This document shows positions 9,451 to 18,217 of a stretch of 64,000 nt of DNA, piece by piece. Source of the stretch: Mucilaginibacter ginsenosidivorax (GTDB lineage Bacteria > Bacteroidota > Bacteroidia > Sphingobacteriales > Sphingobacteriaceae); NCBI RefSeq assembly GCF_007971525.1, contig NZ_CP042437.1, positions 4,340,001 to 4,404,000 on the forward strand, written 5' to 3'. Within the stretch, counting starts at the first letter, position 1. Each line of letters starts with the position of its first letter. Under the pieces are notes generated by a model, which was not told where the DNA came from, made no database searches, and saw only the letters and a list, made by a program, of their open reading frames with translations. The position numbers and the translations under genes are program-made.

Positions 9451-10398
9451 ATGAAGGCCATTAATAAATTAAGCATTTTAATATGCCTGGCATGCCTTGC
9501 CTTATTAAGCGCGTGCAAAAAGGATTTAGCAAAAAGTACCGGGATAATTTATGGCGGCCCGCCGCCTAAAACCTGGCAGGAGCATTGGGGCGGCCCACAT
9601 GTTTATTTACTGAAAAGAGTGTATTATGATGCTGACGATGCTATTTACTATGATGCCAATATGGATACCACGGTTACCTGGCCATACAAAACAATGTCGA
9701 AAGTTTGGCAGTATGCAAAGAAAACGTACGGCGCTTTTGGCGACTCTTCGCGTTTATACGTTGTATTACACGGTATAGTAACGCCATTTGATGATGCGTT
9801 AGGAGGCGGCCACCCGGCATCGTATTTTGATGCCAGCCATGATTACCGTAATGCAATTGATTGCGGCCTGGGCGATTGGTCTACACCAACCGGGCAAATC
9901 ATCGGTATCCCGGTACATGAAACCGGTCACATTATTTGCGGGGCCAACAACGGCGTACAGGGTTCACCTTCAGATGTGCTTTGGGGCGATAGTAAGTTTA
10001 TGGAGATATATAATTATGATGTACTCATGAACATTGGGATGGAAGATGAAGCCGGTCGTGTATTTACGCAAATGCAGTCACAATATGATAATTTTCCCCG
10101 GGCAAACTCGCAGTGGTTTAAAAACTGGTTTTACCCTATTTATTCAAAATACGGCCATGCGGCAGTATTGAGCAAGTATTTCAAGTTGTTGGCAGCAAAT
10201 TTCCCCAAAAAGCAAAATGCCATAGGCTATGAGTACACCCGCAACTTAAACTGGGGCGAGTTTATTCACTTCTGGAGCGGGGCCGCGGGTGTAAACCTGA
10301 AGGCGCAAGCCACCCTGGCATTTGGCTGGAGCATGGAGTGGGAGCAGGAGTTTAAAAACGCGCAGGAGGATTTTCCAGCTGTGAAATATCCGTATTGA
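9451..10398 (+). CDS. Putative zinc metallopeptidase lipoprotein (HETGH), copy 2
   Basis: This 315-residue lipoprotein (lipobox ALLSAC, Cys22) is a tandem paralogue of the preceding gene, 26 bp downstream. By eye the two are nearly collinear and mostly identical beyond the signal peptide, with HETGH at 156-160 and the same downstream WGDSKFMEIYNYDVLMNIG. Differences lie mostly in the N-terminal linker and in scattered surface-type positions, for example KYPTGQQIG versus STPTGQIIG. Both copies keep the motif intact, so neither looks like a dead copy. The likely role is the same as copy 1, perhaps with different specificity. Confidence 0.8.
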   Translation: MKAINKLSILICLACLALLSACKKDLAKSTGIIYGGPPPKTWQEHWGGPHVYLLKRVYYDADDAIYYDANMDTTVTWPYKTMSKVWQYAKKTYGAFGDSSRLYVVLHGIVTPFDDALGGGHPASYFDASHDYRNAIDCGLGDWSTPTGQIIGIPVHETGHIICGANNGVQGSPSDVLWGDSKFMEIYNYDVLMNIGMEDEAGRVFTQMQSQYDNFPRANSQWFKNWFYPIYSKYGHAAVLSKYFKLLAANFPKKQNAIGYEYTRNLNWGEFIHFWSGAAGVNLKAQATLAFGWSMEWEQEFKNAQEDFPAVKYPY

Positions 10399-10555
10399 AA
10401 CTAAAATCAGTAATAGTTAGCTTTTGGAAAGGCCGTCAAAAAAGCTCCCGGCAGCAGTTTCGGTGAGAACGAAACATTGTCGACGGAAAGCGTTGGCGGC
10501 CATCCATTAGTTTGTTTAAAAAAACATCAAAATGAAACATCTAAAACACATAAAA

Positions 10556-11707
10556 ATGAAAAAAGGAATTATAATGATCCTTACCGCTTTGGCACCATGC
10601 ATCGCATCGGCACAAACAGCTAACAATTTCACCATTACCGGTCATATCGGTAATCTGAACGCACCCGCCAAAGCTTATCTTGACTATATGGATAATATGG
10701 ACAATGGGGCAAATCACACCGACTCGGCTGTGCTGGTTAACGGAACTTTTAAGTTTACCGGCCATAACTCGGGCTATGCTACCGCGCGTATGGCGCTATC
10801 TCACGATGGCAGTGGTAAAGACCGGGCTATTTACATGCCAACTTCCGATGTGATATATATTTACTTTGGTAAAGAAAATGTAGTGATCGCCTCTAAAGAT
10901 TCGTTGGCCAACGCTGTTTTCACCGGATCAAAAGTTTATGACGAGTTCCAGGCTTATGTAAAAACAACCGGCGGCACGGTAATGCAGTTTGCAAAAGAAG
11001 CAAATGCCGAGATAAGCAGCTCACCGGAATTACAAAACGACCAGGAATTTGTAAAGGAAGTAGGCGAGCGGTACCACAAAAAAATGGACGAACATTTTGC
11101 TAAGCAAATCCAGTTTGCCAAAGATCATCCTGATTCTTACTTCGGTTTGGTAGGGTTGTCTGAAGGTATAGGGAATAAATTCGATCCTAAAATAGTTAAG
11201 CCGATTTTTAATGCCCTCAAAAAAGAATACCAGTTAACAGATGCCGGTAAGGAGCTAAAGCAACGTATTGAGGCAATGGAAAACATTGTTATTGGTGCGC
11301 AAGCCCCTGCATTTACGCAAAATGATGTAAACGGCAAACCGGTTTCTTTAGCCAGCTACAAAGGTAAATACGTTTTAGTAGATTTTTGGGCAAGCTGGTG
11401 CTCGCCATGCCGGGCAGAAAATCCTAACCTGGTTGATCAGTATAAAATATACAAGGCCAAGGGTTTCGAAATACTCTCCGTATCCCTTGATAGCGATCAT
11501 GGCAAATGGGTAAACGCTATTGCTGCCGATAACCTTACCTGGACCCACGTATCCGATTTAAAAGGTTGGAACAACGCTGTTGGTCACCTTTATGGCGTTA
11601 GGGCTGTACCGCAAAACTTTTTACTTGATAAAGATGGTAAGGTGATAGGCGTAAACCTGATAGGAGAAGAGCTGAACAAAAAACTGGCCGAAACATTTAA
11701 AAACTAA
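10556..11707 (+). CDS. TlpA-like thiol-disulfide oxidoreductase with DUF4369-type N-terminus
   Basis: The start at 10556 gives a clean signal peptide (MKKGIIMILTALAPCIASAQ); an ATG 24 bp upstream is also possible. The N-terminal half (about 20-115) is a beta-rich DUF4369-like domain (FTITGHIGNLNAPAKAYLDY), followed by a helical linker and a C-terminal AhpC/TSA-thioredoxin domain with the redox motif WASWCSPCRAENP (Cys282/Cys285 from this start) and a cis-proline segment (VRAVPQNFLLDKDG). Bacteroidota encode many such periplasmic proteins; they reduce or shuffle disulfides of secreted proteins. It follows the metallopeptidase pair after 157 bp and may serve their folding. A small hairpin at 10457-10475 lies in the gap. 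Confidence 0.9.
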   Translation: MKKGIIMILTALAPCIASAQTANNFTITGHIGNLNAPAKAYLDYMDNMDNGANHTDSAVLVNGTFKFTGHNSGYATARMALSHDGSGKDRAIYMPTSDVIYIYFGKENVVIASKDSLANAVFTGSKVYDEFQAYVKTTGGTVMQFAKEANAEISSSPELQNDQEFVKEVGERYHKKMDEHFAKQIQFAKDHPDSYFGLVGLSEGIGNKFDPKIVKPIFNALKKEYQLTDAGKELKQRIEAMENIVIGAQAPAFTQNDVNGKPVSLASYKGKYVLVDFWASWCSPCRAENPNLVDQYKIYKAKGFEILSVSLDSDHGKWVNAIAADNLTWTHVSDLKGWNNAVGHLYGVRAVPQNFLLDKDGKVIGVNLIGEELNKKLAETFKN

Positions 11708-11710
11708 TTT

Positions 11711-11778
11711 AAAACCCAGGTTATACAAAGATAGAAGGCTGATTAATTTGCTTTGAAAAACTGTATACCTGGGTTTTT
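11711..11778 (+). terminator. Possible long-loop terminator or attenuator
   Basis: The segment aaacccaggttatac just after the thioredoxin stop is nearly complementary to gtatacctgggttttt at 11763-11778, with about 37 nt between the arms and a short T run. It could end transcription before the serine protease gene or only weaken it. The long loop makes this uncertain. Confidence 0.4.
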
Positions 11779-11814
11779 AATATGCACCCGATGTGCGATG
11801 TTATAAAACAGCTG

Positions 11815-13482
11815 ATGAAGAAATTTTATTTTATTTTCCTGGCGGCAGTGTTACTAACACAATATGCCTGTGCTCAGCAAAACAAACCAAACAAAGCCGA
11901 AGAAGCGTTAAAAGCTGGTATTAAAAAAGCTTACCCGGCCTGTGTACGTATGTGGAGTTACGATACAACGGCCAATAAGCGTACCGGCGGGCAGTTTAGC
12001 GGGGTTGTTGTAGATAAAGAACACCACATACTTACAGCGGCCCATGTTACCTGGCCTGGCCTTACCTACAAGGTTATGTTCCCGGATGGAAGAGAGGCAA
12101 TTGCAGTTGCCTTGGGTAAGATAGAATTGGCAGCCGATAAAACCCGCCCTGACGTAGCCATAATGCAGGTCATAACCAAAGGCGATTGGCCTTATGCCGA
12201 TATGGGGAGTTCGGCCGCGCTTGTTGTAGCCGAACCATTAATCAGCATTGCCTATCCCGAAACATTGAACCAGGATAAGCCTACCGTAAGGTTTGGCCAT
12301 GTAACTGAAGTGAAAAATAGCCGCGGATTTATCAAATCAACCTGTATGATGGAACCGGGGGATTCGGGAGGCCCGCTGTTCGATCTTTCGGGAAACGTAA
12401 TCGGTTTGCACAGCGCCATAGAGGTTCCCGAAGACGCCAACTACGATGTGCCGGTTGATCTTTATAAAAAATATTGGAAAAGCTTAATGCTCCCAACGGT
12501 TTATCATGCATTGCCCGATAGTGTAATTATATCGGTTCCGCGGGTTAACAAAAGCGTTTTTAAAGAGCCTGCCGCAGCCCGTTTATCCAAACTTAACGGT
12601 ACTTGTGTAACCATCCGCAGCAGTTCAAATGGTGTAAGCCAACAGGCCTTGGGTGCGCTTTTTTTTGTTGATGGATTGCATTTGAAAACAAGTAAAAACC
12701 ATACCATCATTGTAAGTAAAAGTTCAATAGTAGCTGATGCACCAGTGGTGATGGTCGGCAAAAAAATGGTTGCTGCTACTATTATTTCCCGTGATAAAGA
12801 AAACGACCTTGTACTTTTAGTGCCTGCATCTGATATCAGGGGAGGAATAAATTATCAGGCAATATGTAAAGATACATTGTTGGATTTAGCGCCTGGCACG
12901 TTTTTGCGCTCGCCACAGCCCGATACCGCAGATATAACCGGAGTTTTGGGCAGCAAACTATTTTTGTTGCCCAAGGTGGTGAACGCAGGTTACCTGGGCA
13001 TATTTGTTGGCGATAATAATGCGTCAACGTCGGCATTATGGGTAAAGCCAAATTCGCCCGCGGCCAAAAACGGAATAGTTGCAAAAGATGCTGTAACCGA
13101 AATAAATGGCCTGCCAGTTCATACGGCAAGTGAGTTTAAAGCCCGGATGCAAGCGCATTGGCCGGGTGATACCTTAATCTTAAAAATAAAAAGAGCAGAA
13201 GTTTTTATGACTAAAGCAACCGTGCTTGGTACGGTTCCTGCAGTTCATTTTGATCACCCGGCAGAGTTATTTGCAGGTGGCAAAAGCGACAGGAGGGATG
13301 GTTTTAAGGAAGTATTTGCGCACGATTCAAGGCTAACGCCCCAAAGGTGCGGTGGGCCGGCATTTGACTGCGAGGGCCATTTTTATGGTATCAACATTGC
13401 GAGGTATAGCCGTGCCGTCAGCATAACTATTCCCTCAAAAAAAGTGTTGAAATTTATCGCCGATTCATTTCAAAAGGAGTAG
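11815..13482 (+). CDS. Trypsin-like serine protease with PDZ and second protease-like domain
   Basis: The start at 11815 gives MKKFYFIFLAAVLLTQYACA, an export signal; an ATG 33 bp upstream is less likely. The first domain (about 30-225) is a trypsin/Do-like protease with an intact triad: His77 in ILTAAHVTW, Asp113 in RPDVAIMQV and Ser184 in PGDSGGPLFD. A second protease-like region (about 240-350) keeps NDLVLLVPA but has VSKSS where the histidine motif should be. A PDZ domain (about 400-465, YLGIFVGD..., NSPAAKNGIVAKDAVTEING) follows, and the chain ends with LTPQRCGGPAFD, matching the Ser loop with Cys in place of Ser. It is likely a periplasmic quality-control or substrate-degrading protease. 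It ends the cluster before a strong terminator. Confidence 0.9.
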   Translation: MKKFYFIFLAAVLLTQYACAQQNKPNKAEEALKAGIKKAYPACVRMWSYDTTANKRTGGQFSGVVVDKEHHILTAAHVTWPGLTYKVMFPDGREAIAVALGKIELAADKTRPDVAIMQVITKGDWPYADMGSSAALVVAEPLISIAYPETLNQDKPTVRFGHVTEVKNSRGFIKSTCMMEPGDSGGPLFDLSGNVIGLHSAIEVPEDANYDVPVDLYKKYWKSLMLPTVYHALPDSVIISVPRVNKSVFKEPAAARLSKLNGTCVTIRSSSNGVSQQALGALFFVDGLHLKTSKNHTIIVSKSSIVADAPVVMVGKKMVAATIISRDKENDLVLLVPASDIRGGINYQAICKDTLLDLAPGTFLRSPQPDTADITGVLGSKLFLLPKVVNAGYLGIFVGDNNASTSALWVKPNSPAAKNGIVAKDAVTEINGLPVHTASEFKARMQAHWPGDTLILKIKRAEVFMTKATVLGTVPAVHFDHPAELFAGGKSDRRDGFKEVFAHDSRLTPQRCGGPAFDCEGHFYGINIARYSRAVSITIPSKKVLKFIADSFQKE

Positions 13483-13555
13483 CGCGTACCTTAAATGCGC
13501 TGCTGCTTTTTACCTGGCACCGCTTCTGATTTTGCCGTATACACTTAAGTACAAT

Positions 13556-13581
13556 AAAAGCCCCTTTCACGGGGCTTTTTG
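13556..13581. terminator. Bidirectional rho-independent terminator
   Basis: The arms aaaagcccc and ggggctttt flank a 6-nt loop, with A and T runs on both sides. It sits between the serine protease (plus) and the small membrane protein (minus), two convergent genes, and can stop both. Confidence 0.85.
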
Positions 13582-13616
13582 TCAATGTAGCCCTTACCGG
13601 CAATTCTTGGACTATT

Positions 13617-13856
13617 TTATGATTGATTTAGCTCTTTTAACCGATTTTTAGCTATTGCTTTTTGCTTGTTTTCTTGAATTATAAAATACACCATAAATGC
13701 CTGAGCCAGGAAAAAAGACGCTATAATATAATACTTGAAAGGTGCTAATTCAGATCCTATATTTGAAAAGTTTTTTCCTATTAGTGCTAACCCAAATGTA
13801 ATGTATGATACAATTTGGCTAGCTAAGAACTTTTTGCTATTACTAAAAATTTTCAT
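13617..13856 (-). CDS. Small two-helix membrane protein, unknown
   Basis: This is a 79-residue product with two hydrophobic stretches (about 12-27, IVSYITFGLALIG, and 41-62, YYIIASFFLAQAFMVYFII) and a basic tail (QENKQKAIAKNRLKELNQS). It starts with ATG and ends just before a bidirectional terminator, which supports a real transcription unit. I do not recognise a family. The gene is A+T-rich compared with its neighbours. It could also be chance coding, but the clean helix-turn-helix membrane layout and charged tail argue for a protein. Confidence 0.55.
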   Translation of the reverse strand: MKIFSNSKKFLASQIVSYITFGLALIGKNFSNIGSELAPFKYYIIASFFLAQAFMVYFIIQENKQKAIAKNRLKELNQS

Positions 13857-14348
13857 TGCCCGAATTTATGACGATTTTATATAACAAAAAAGTTATCCGG
13901 GAGGATAGCAGCGCAAACGGCATCTAAGTAGTTAACGTCGATAAGCTTTTATTTAATAAAAGCTAACGGAATAAGCTTTAAGCATCAAACTATACTTTTT
14001 TTATAACCTGATCGTGGTTAAATGATCCGGTTACCAAAGAGACTGCCATTGGCCGGCAACGGCACAAATATTGGGATATGCCTAAATTGCACTATCAGTT
14101 TAATGTTAACCATGATTAAATATAAAATATTGATTATGAGGTGTATATAAAAAATATCTCTGAAATGTGTTAAGTTATGTTAACCCAATTAGATGCGTTT
14201 GCCCTGGGGAGGATAGCTTTGAAAAGTTGCAGGGTGTGTATTTGCCTCATTTGGCGATGTCGGCGTTCATATATATTATAAATCAGTACTTTACGGGAGG
14301 CCTGTAAGCCAGAAAATTCTGTTATATTTGACTTATACCATTTTGCCG
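13857..14348. other. Intergenic region with near-palindrome
   Basis: No gene is seen in this 490-bp A+T-rich spacer. It holds a 21-nt near-perfect palindrome at 13944-13964 (arms agcttttat and ataaaagct) that may be a regulator site or weak terminator, and at 14323-14330 the sequence TATATTTG, a match to the Bacteroidota -7 element, in front of the AraC gene. Confidence 0.5.
14323..14330 (+). promoter_or_regulatory. TAnnTTTG promoter element for the AraC gene
   Basis: TATATTTG fits the -7 consensus of Bacteroidota sigma-A. It overlaps an upstream ATG (14328) and therefore argues that translation starts at ATG 14349. No clear TTG -33 element is seen. Confidence 0.45.
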
Positions 14349-15107
14349 ATGCCGTCATTTGAGTATAAGCGACTAAATATCCTGGATAACCTGGAACTGT
14401 TTTCTTCGGAGAACGAGAACAACTATTTCCCTTTCCATTACCATGATTACTACTGTATTTCGCTGATTACCAAGGGTACGGAAATATTAAACAATCAGGA
14501 GCAGGAGTTTATCGCGCCGGCCGGTACAATCAGCGTTACCCAGCTTAACGAAGTACACCGGAATTATTCGCTTGCCGAACCGGGCTACAGCTACAACACC
14601 CTTTACCTGAGCAAAGAGCTGCTGGAATACTATAGCGATGGCAAGGAGGTTGCGGCGCTTGAAAGGGTTATTAATGATCCTTTGCTTTTTAACAGCCTGC
14701 GGCAATTGTTCGACACCAAACAGCACCAGGCGACACAGCTTGAAAATAGTATTCGTTCGCTTGCCGGGTATTCGGTTAATCCGGGGCAGAGTAATCGCTG
14801 GTTAGGTATCTTCGGCCAAATCGATGACATCATTGAATCGCACCCGAACAAACCGATCGATACGGAGTGGTTGGCCCGGATGTTCCGGATGAGCAAATTC
14901 CATTTTATCCGGGAGTTTAAGAAAGCGAAAGGCGTTACGCCCCAAACCTATATCATGATATACCGGCTGGGTAAAACCAAACAAATGCTTATAAACGAGG
15001 TACCTTTAGCGGAGGTGGCTTACCTGAACGGCTTTTATGACCAGAGCCATTTTACCAACAGCTTTAAGAAGTACTTTGGCGTTACGCCGGGCGGCTACCT
15101 GGGCTGA
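14349..15107 (+). CDS. AraC family transcriptional regulator
   Basis: The 252-residue protein has an N-terminal cupin-type sensing domain (about 15-80, YFPFHYHDYYCISLITKG, FIAPAGTISVTQLNEVH) and a C-terminal double helix-turn-helix (about 155-252) with DTEWLARMFRMSKFHFIREF and EVAYLNGFYDQSHFTNSFKK, then the family end YFGVTPGGYLG. The ligand is unknown. It precedes the DUF4932 and S41 genes on the same strand by about 100 bp and may control them. The promoter element at 14323 decides the start used here. Confidence 0.9.
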   Translation: MPSFEYKRLNILDNLELFSSENENNYFPFHYHDYYCISLITKGTEILNNQEQEFIAPAGTISVTQLNEVHRNYSLAEPGYSYNTLYLSKELLEYYSDGKEVAALERVINDPLLFNSLRQLFDTKQHQATQLENSIRSLAGYSVNPGQSNRWLGIFGQIDDIIESHPNKPIDTEWLARMFRMSKFHFIREFKKAKGVTPQTYIMIYRLGKTKQMLINEVPLAEVAYLNGFYDQSHFTNSFKKYFGVTPGGYLG

Positions 15108-15208
15108 ACTGTTACATCCCATCCGTTTTTTTTACAAGAGCAATATTTTACAAAGGAAAAAAGTTTCTGTTCAATATTATTGCAGTTTAACAACCGATAC
15201 CATTGAGC

Positions 15209-16660
15209 ATGAAAATTCAACGTACCTTATTCACTTGTTTTATCGCATTTGTACTGGGCTCCTGCGCTAACAGCATACGCGGCTGGAGCAGCTACCCCGC
15301 TGCAGGCTCCAATACCATTCACTTTGATTATTTAAACGGGAAAACTACCGATACCATTTATCTGGCCACCGGCGAGCTGTTACGGCTGCACTGCAAAGCC
15401 AGCAACAACACTGGTACCCTCAACCTATCGGTTGTTCTGGGAAGCAAGATGATCTGGCACAGCGAGATTGATGGCGCGGTCGATTCTACGTTTACGCTAC
15501 CAATTACAAATAGCGGAAGGTATAAAATTGTGTATGAAGGCAGGAATGCCTCGGGAAAATTTGAGCTGGATTATTCAAGAATGCAATACAAGCATATACA
15601 GGTTATCACCAATAAGAATATCGAACTGTTTGGCCTGATGCTGCAATTGGACAATGGCCCGGACGTGATGAATACAAAAGACTCGGTCACTATCTATGGC
15701 AAAAGGGTAACCATCGCCGAGTGGTACAAAAAAACCATTGCCAATTACTATCATTATCAGCACTTCGATTCCTGCGCGATGCTGCAAAATTATCGGGCTT
15801 ACCAGGCTAAGGGCTTCTATAATGATTTTTTTATCAGTCTAATGCTGGAGGTAGACCAGGTACCTAATGCCCGGCTGAATGGGGGCACCGATGAGGACCA
15901 GATCATGGCCTTTTCATCCAGGGGCGACCTGGAAGAAGGAAAACAAAAAGCCACGGCGTTTTTAAACATGCTGAATGCTTTTTATAAGCAGGTAAACTTT
16001 GGGCAATATCTTAAAGAGAACGAACCTTTTTATGCACAGGCGAGGGCTAACGTGGAGAAAAACCTGCCGCCTGCTAATTTTATTTCGGTTATGGAAGGCT
16101 TTTATCAAAAAAGCTTTAACGGCTATTATTTGGTACCGAGCCTGAACATACCGTCGGGAATGGGTTTTGGCAAGCTGAACCGGAAGCCGGGAAAGATCTA
16201 TAATACGTTCGGACCTTTTACGCTCCAGTCCTTTGATCCCAAACATCCAGCGGTTGGCTATGACGACCCGCAGCATATCCGTGATCTTTCGGTGCATGAG
16301 TTCGGGCATTCATTTGTCAACCCAGCCATTGAAAAAGTCCCGGACACATTGATCCGATCGTCGGCATATCTGTTTACACCAATTAAGGAAAAGATGACCA
16401 AACTCTCTTATCCCAGTTGGCGTATCTGTTTAAATGAAAGTTTCGTACGCGCGGGAGAAGTTGTGATCGCCAGGAACCTGGGTGATCCGGCTACAGCAGA
16501 CCGGATCATGAAAGATAATTTGCAGTCGGGATTCGTCTACCTGCCGGACATCGTAACCGAACTCGAAATTTATAACCATAACAAGCACCGGTTTCCTTCC
16601 TACGATGATTTTGTCCCCCTGGTATTGCAAAAACTGAAAACTTTACACCCCAAATCGTGA
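15209..16660 (+). CDS. DUF4932 lipoprotein, putative metallopeptidase (HEFGH)
   Basis: The ATG at 15209 gives MKIQRTLFTCFIAFVLGSC, a lipoprotein signal; a TTG two codons earlier is also in frame. The 483-residue protein has an N-terminal beta-sandwich-like part (about 30-125) and a large helical domain with LSVHEFGHSFVNPAIEKVP near residue 365, the HExxH motif typical of DUF4932. An acidic segment in SWRICLNESFVRAGE some 45 residues later could carry the third zinc ligand. The family is uncharacterised but looks like a gluzincin peptidase. It ends 42 bp before the S41 protease, so the two are probably co-transcribed. Confidence 0.82.
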   Translation: MKIQRTLFTCFIAFVLGSCANSIRGWSSYPAAGSNTIHFDYLNGKTTDTIYLATGELLRLHCKASNNTGTLNLSVVLGSKMIWHSEIDGAVDSTFTLPITNSGRYKIVYEGRNASGKFELDYSRMQYKHIQVITNKNIELFGLMLQLDNGPDVMNTKDSVTIYGKRVTIAEWYKKTIANYYHYQHFDSCAMLQNYRAYQAKGFYNDFFISLMLEVDQVPNARLNGGTDEDQIMAFSSRGDLEEGKQKATAFLNMLNAFYKQVNFGQYLKENEPFYAQARANVEKNLPPANFISVMEGFYQKSFNGYYLVPSLNIPSGMGFGKLNRKPGKIYNTFGPFTLQSFDPKHPAVGYDDPQHIRDLSVHEFGHSFVNPAIEKVPDTLIRSSAYLFTPIKEKMTKLSYPSWRICLNESFVRAGEVVIARNLGDPATADRIMKDNLQSGFVYLPDIVTELEIYNHNKHRFPSYDDFVPLVLQKLKTLHPKS

Positions 16661-16702
16661 TCCCGGATGCAACCTTTCCCGTTATTATTTCATCTTCCGT
16701 GC

Positions 16703-18112
16703 ATGAAACCTAACAAACTATTAGCAGCCTTATTATTACTATGCTCTTTAACATCAATGGCAAGGGCGCAGGATAGCGAAAATAATGAAAAGCATTTCAG
16801 CAGGCAGCAGTTGGAAAACGATATCACCTATCTTACCGCTGTAATAGCGCGGGTACATCCCGATATGTACCATCATTGCCCTAAAGTACAATATGAAAAA
16901 ATTACGGATAGTGTGCGGCAAGTTATGTATGACGGCATGACCGAACGGGAAGCCTGGCCGCCGCTGGCCCGGCTGGTAGGGGCTATTGGCGAGGGGCACA
17001 GCACCTTTGATTTCCCTCCGGGAATTATCGACCGGCTCAAAAATGGCGGGCGCTTGCTTTTCCCGGTCAGCATCAGCCGGTTTGATGGCAGGAACCTGGT
17101 AGTCAACCTCGACCGCTCTAATGAGAACCAGCTTTTACCCGGCGATCAGATTACTTCGATCAACGGAATCAGCGCAGGCAAACTCATCGATACGCTTAGC
17201 GGCTATGCGGGTGGTCTGAAAACCTTCCGTGCCCTTGATGTATGCCGGAATATTATCACATTCATGTACCTCTACCGTATCGAATCGCCCTATCATATCG
17301 CTTACCTGCGTAATGGGAACCCCGGAAGCGCCACGCTCACCGCCGTTAACTGGCCGGAACTGCGCGACAACCAGGCCGCACGCAAAGTTAAGTTACCGGC
17401 TGCATCCGGGCAGCCTGCAGACAATTTTACCTACCTGGATAAAACTACGGCATACTTCAACATCACTCACCTGACGGAAAAGCCGGAAATATTCAAACAT
17501 TACCTCGACTCCTGTTTCACTATCTTAAAGAAGAGGCCAGCCGTAAAGCTCATCATTGACTTCAGGAAAAACGGCGGCGGCAACTCGGTTCTGGGTGAAA
17601 CGCTGCTGGGTTATATTACCGGCAAACCCTTCCGCATGTCGGGCGGTGAACGCTGGAAGGTAAGCGCTGAATACAAACAGCGGATCAGGGAAAATTCGAA
17701 AGACACGGCCCAGATGGCTTTTTACCTGAATGCGCCTGATGGTAGCATCATTTCCGGTAACGCGGAAAAGCCAAAAATACCTGCTCCCAATCCCCTGCGC
17801 TATACCGGAAAAGTATTTGTGCTGATCGGCCCTAATACTTTTTCCAGCGCCAATATGACGGTAAACGCCATACAAGACTATCACCTGGCCACGCTCGTTG
17901 GCGAACCTACCGGCGAACCCGCTAATGACTACGGGGAACTGATCTTTCTCAAACTGCCCAACACAGGCCTTTCCTTTGCGACATCCACCAAACAGTTTGT
18001 GCGGGCAAATGGTGATTCGAAAGACCAGCATCCGGTTTTGCCAAAATATGATATCGCCGATGATCTGGCAACACCACAGGATGAGGTGCTGGACTTTATA
18101 AAGAAATTATAA
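16703..18112 (+). CDS. S41 family (tail-specific type) peptidase
   Basis: The start at 16703 gives MKPNKLLAALLLLCSLTSMARAQ, an export signal. The 469-residue product has a helical N-terminal region (LENDITYLTAVIARVHPDMY, GEGHSTFDFP), a PDZ-like middle (about 125-165, LLPGDQITSINGISAGKLID) and a C-terminal S41 catalytic core with LIIDFRKNGGGNS and VFVLIGPNTFSSANMTVNAI, where the second Ser of FSSAN is the expected nucleophile, followed by LVGEPTGEPANDYGE. Such proteases cleave partly unfolded secreted proteins. No lysine partner could be assigned with certainty. The gene is downstream of the DUF4932 lipoprotein. Confidence 0.9.
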   Translation: MKPNKLLAALLLLCSLTSMARAQDSENNEKHFSRQQLENDITYLTAVIARVHPDMYHHCPKVQYEKITDSVRQVMYDGMTEREAWPPLARLVGAIGEGHSTFDFPPGIIDRLKNGGRLLFPVSISRFDGRNLVVNLDRSNENQLLPGDQITSINGISAGKLIDTLSGYAGGLKTFRALDVCRNIITFMYLYRIESPYHIAYLRNGNPGSATLTAVNWPELRDNQAARKVKLPAASGQPADNFTYLDKTTAYFNITHLTEKPEIFKHYLDSCFTILKKRPAVKLIIDFRKNGGGNSVLGETLLGYITGKPFRMSGGERWKVSAEYKQRIRENSKDTAQMAFYLNAPDGSIISGNAEKPKIPAPNPLRYTGKVFVLIGPNTFSSANMTVNAIQDYHLATLVGEPTGEPANDYGELIFLKLPNTGLSFATSTKQFVRANGDSKDQHPVLPKYDIADDLATPQDEVLDFIKKL

Positions 18113-18217
18113 GATCAAAGATTAGCTTTGTGCTGTTGATCTTCTTTAACCTGTCGTTTCTTCGCGGCACTGGCAAGAGGTACCGCTGGGCAGCATCAGT
18201 AAAGAGCTGTCCTTTTT

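Noticed and set aside
17525..18031. 168-codon minus-strand frame inside the S41 gene
   Set aside because: Antisense shadow; the plus strand carries all S41 motifs.
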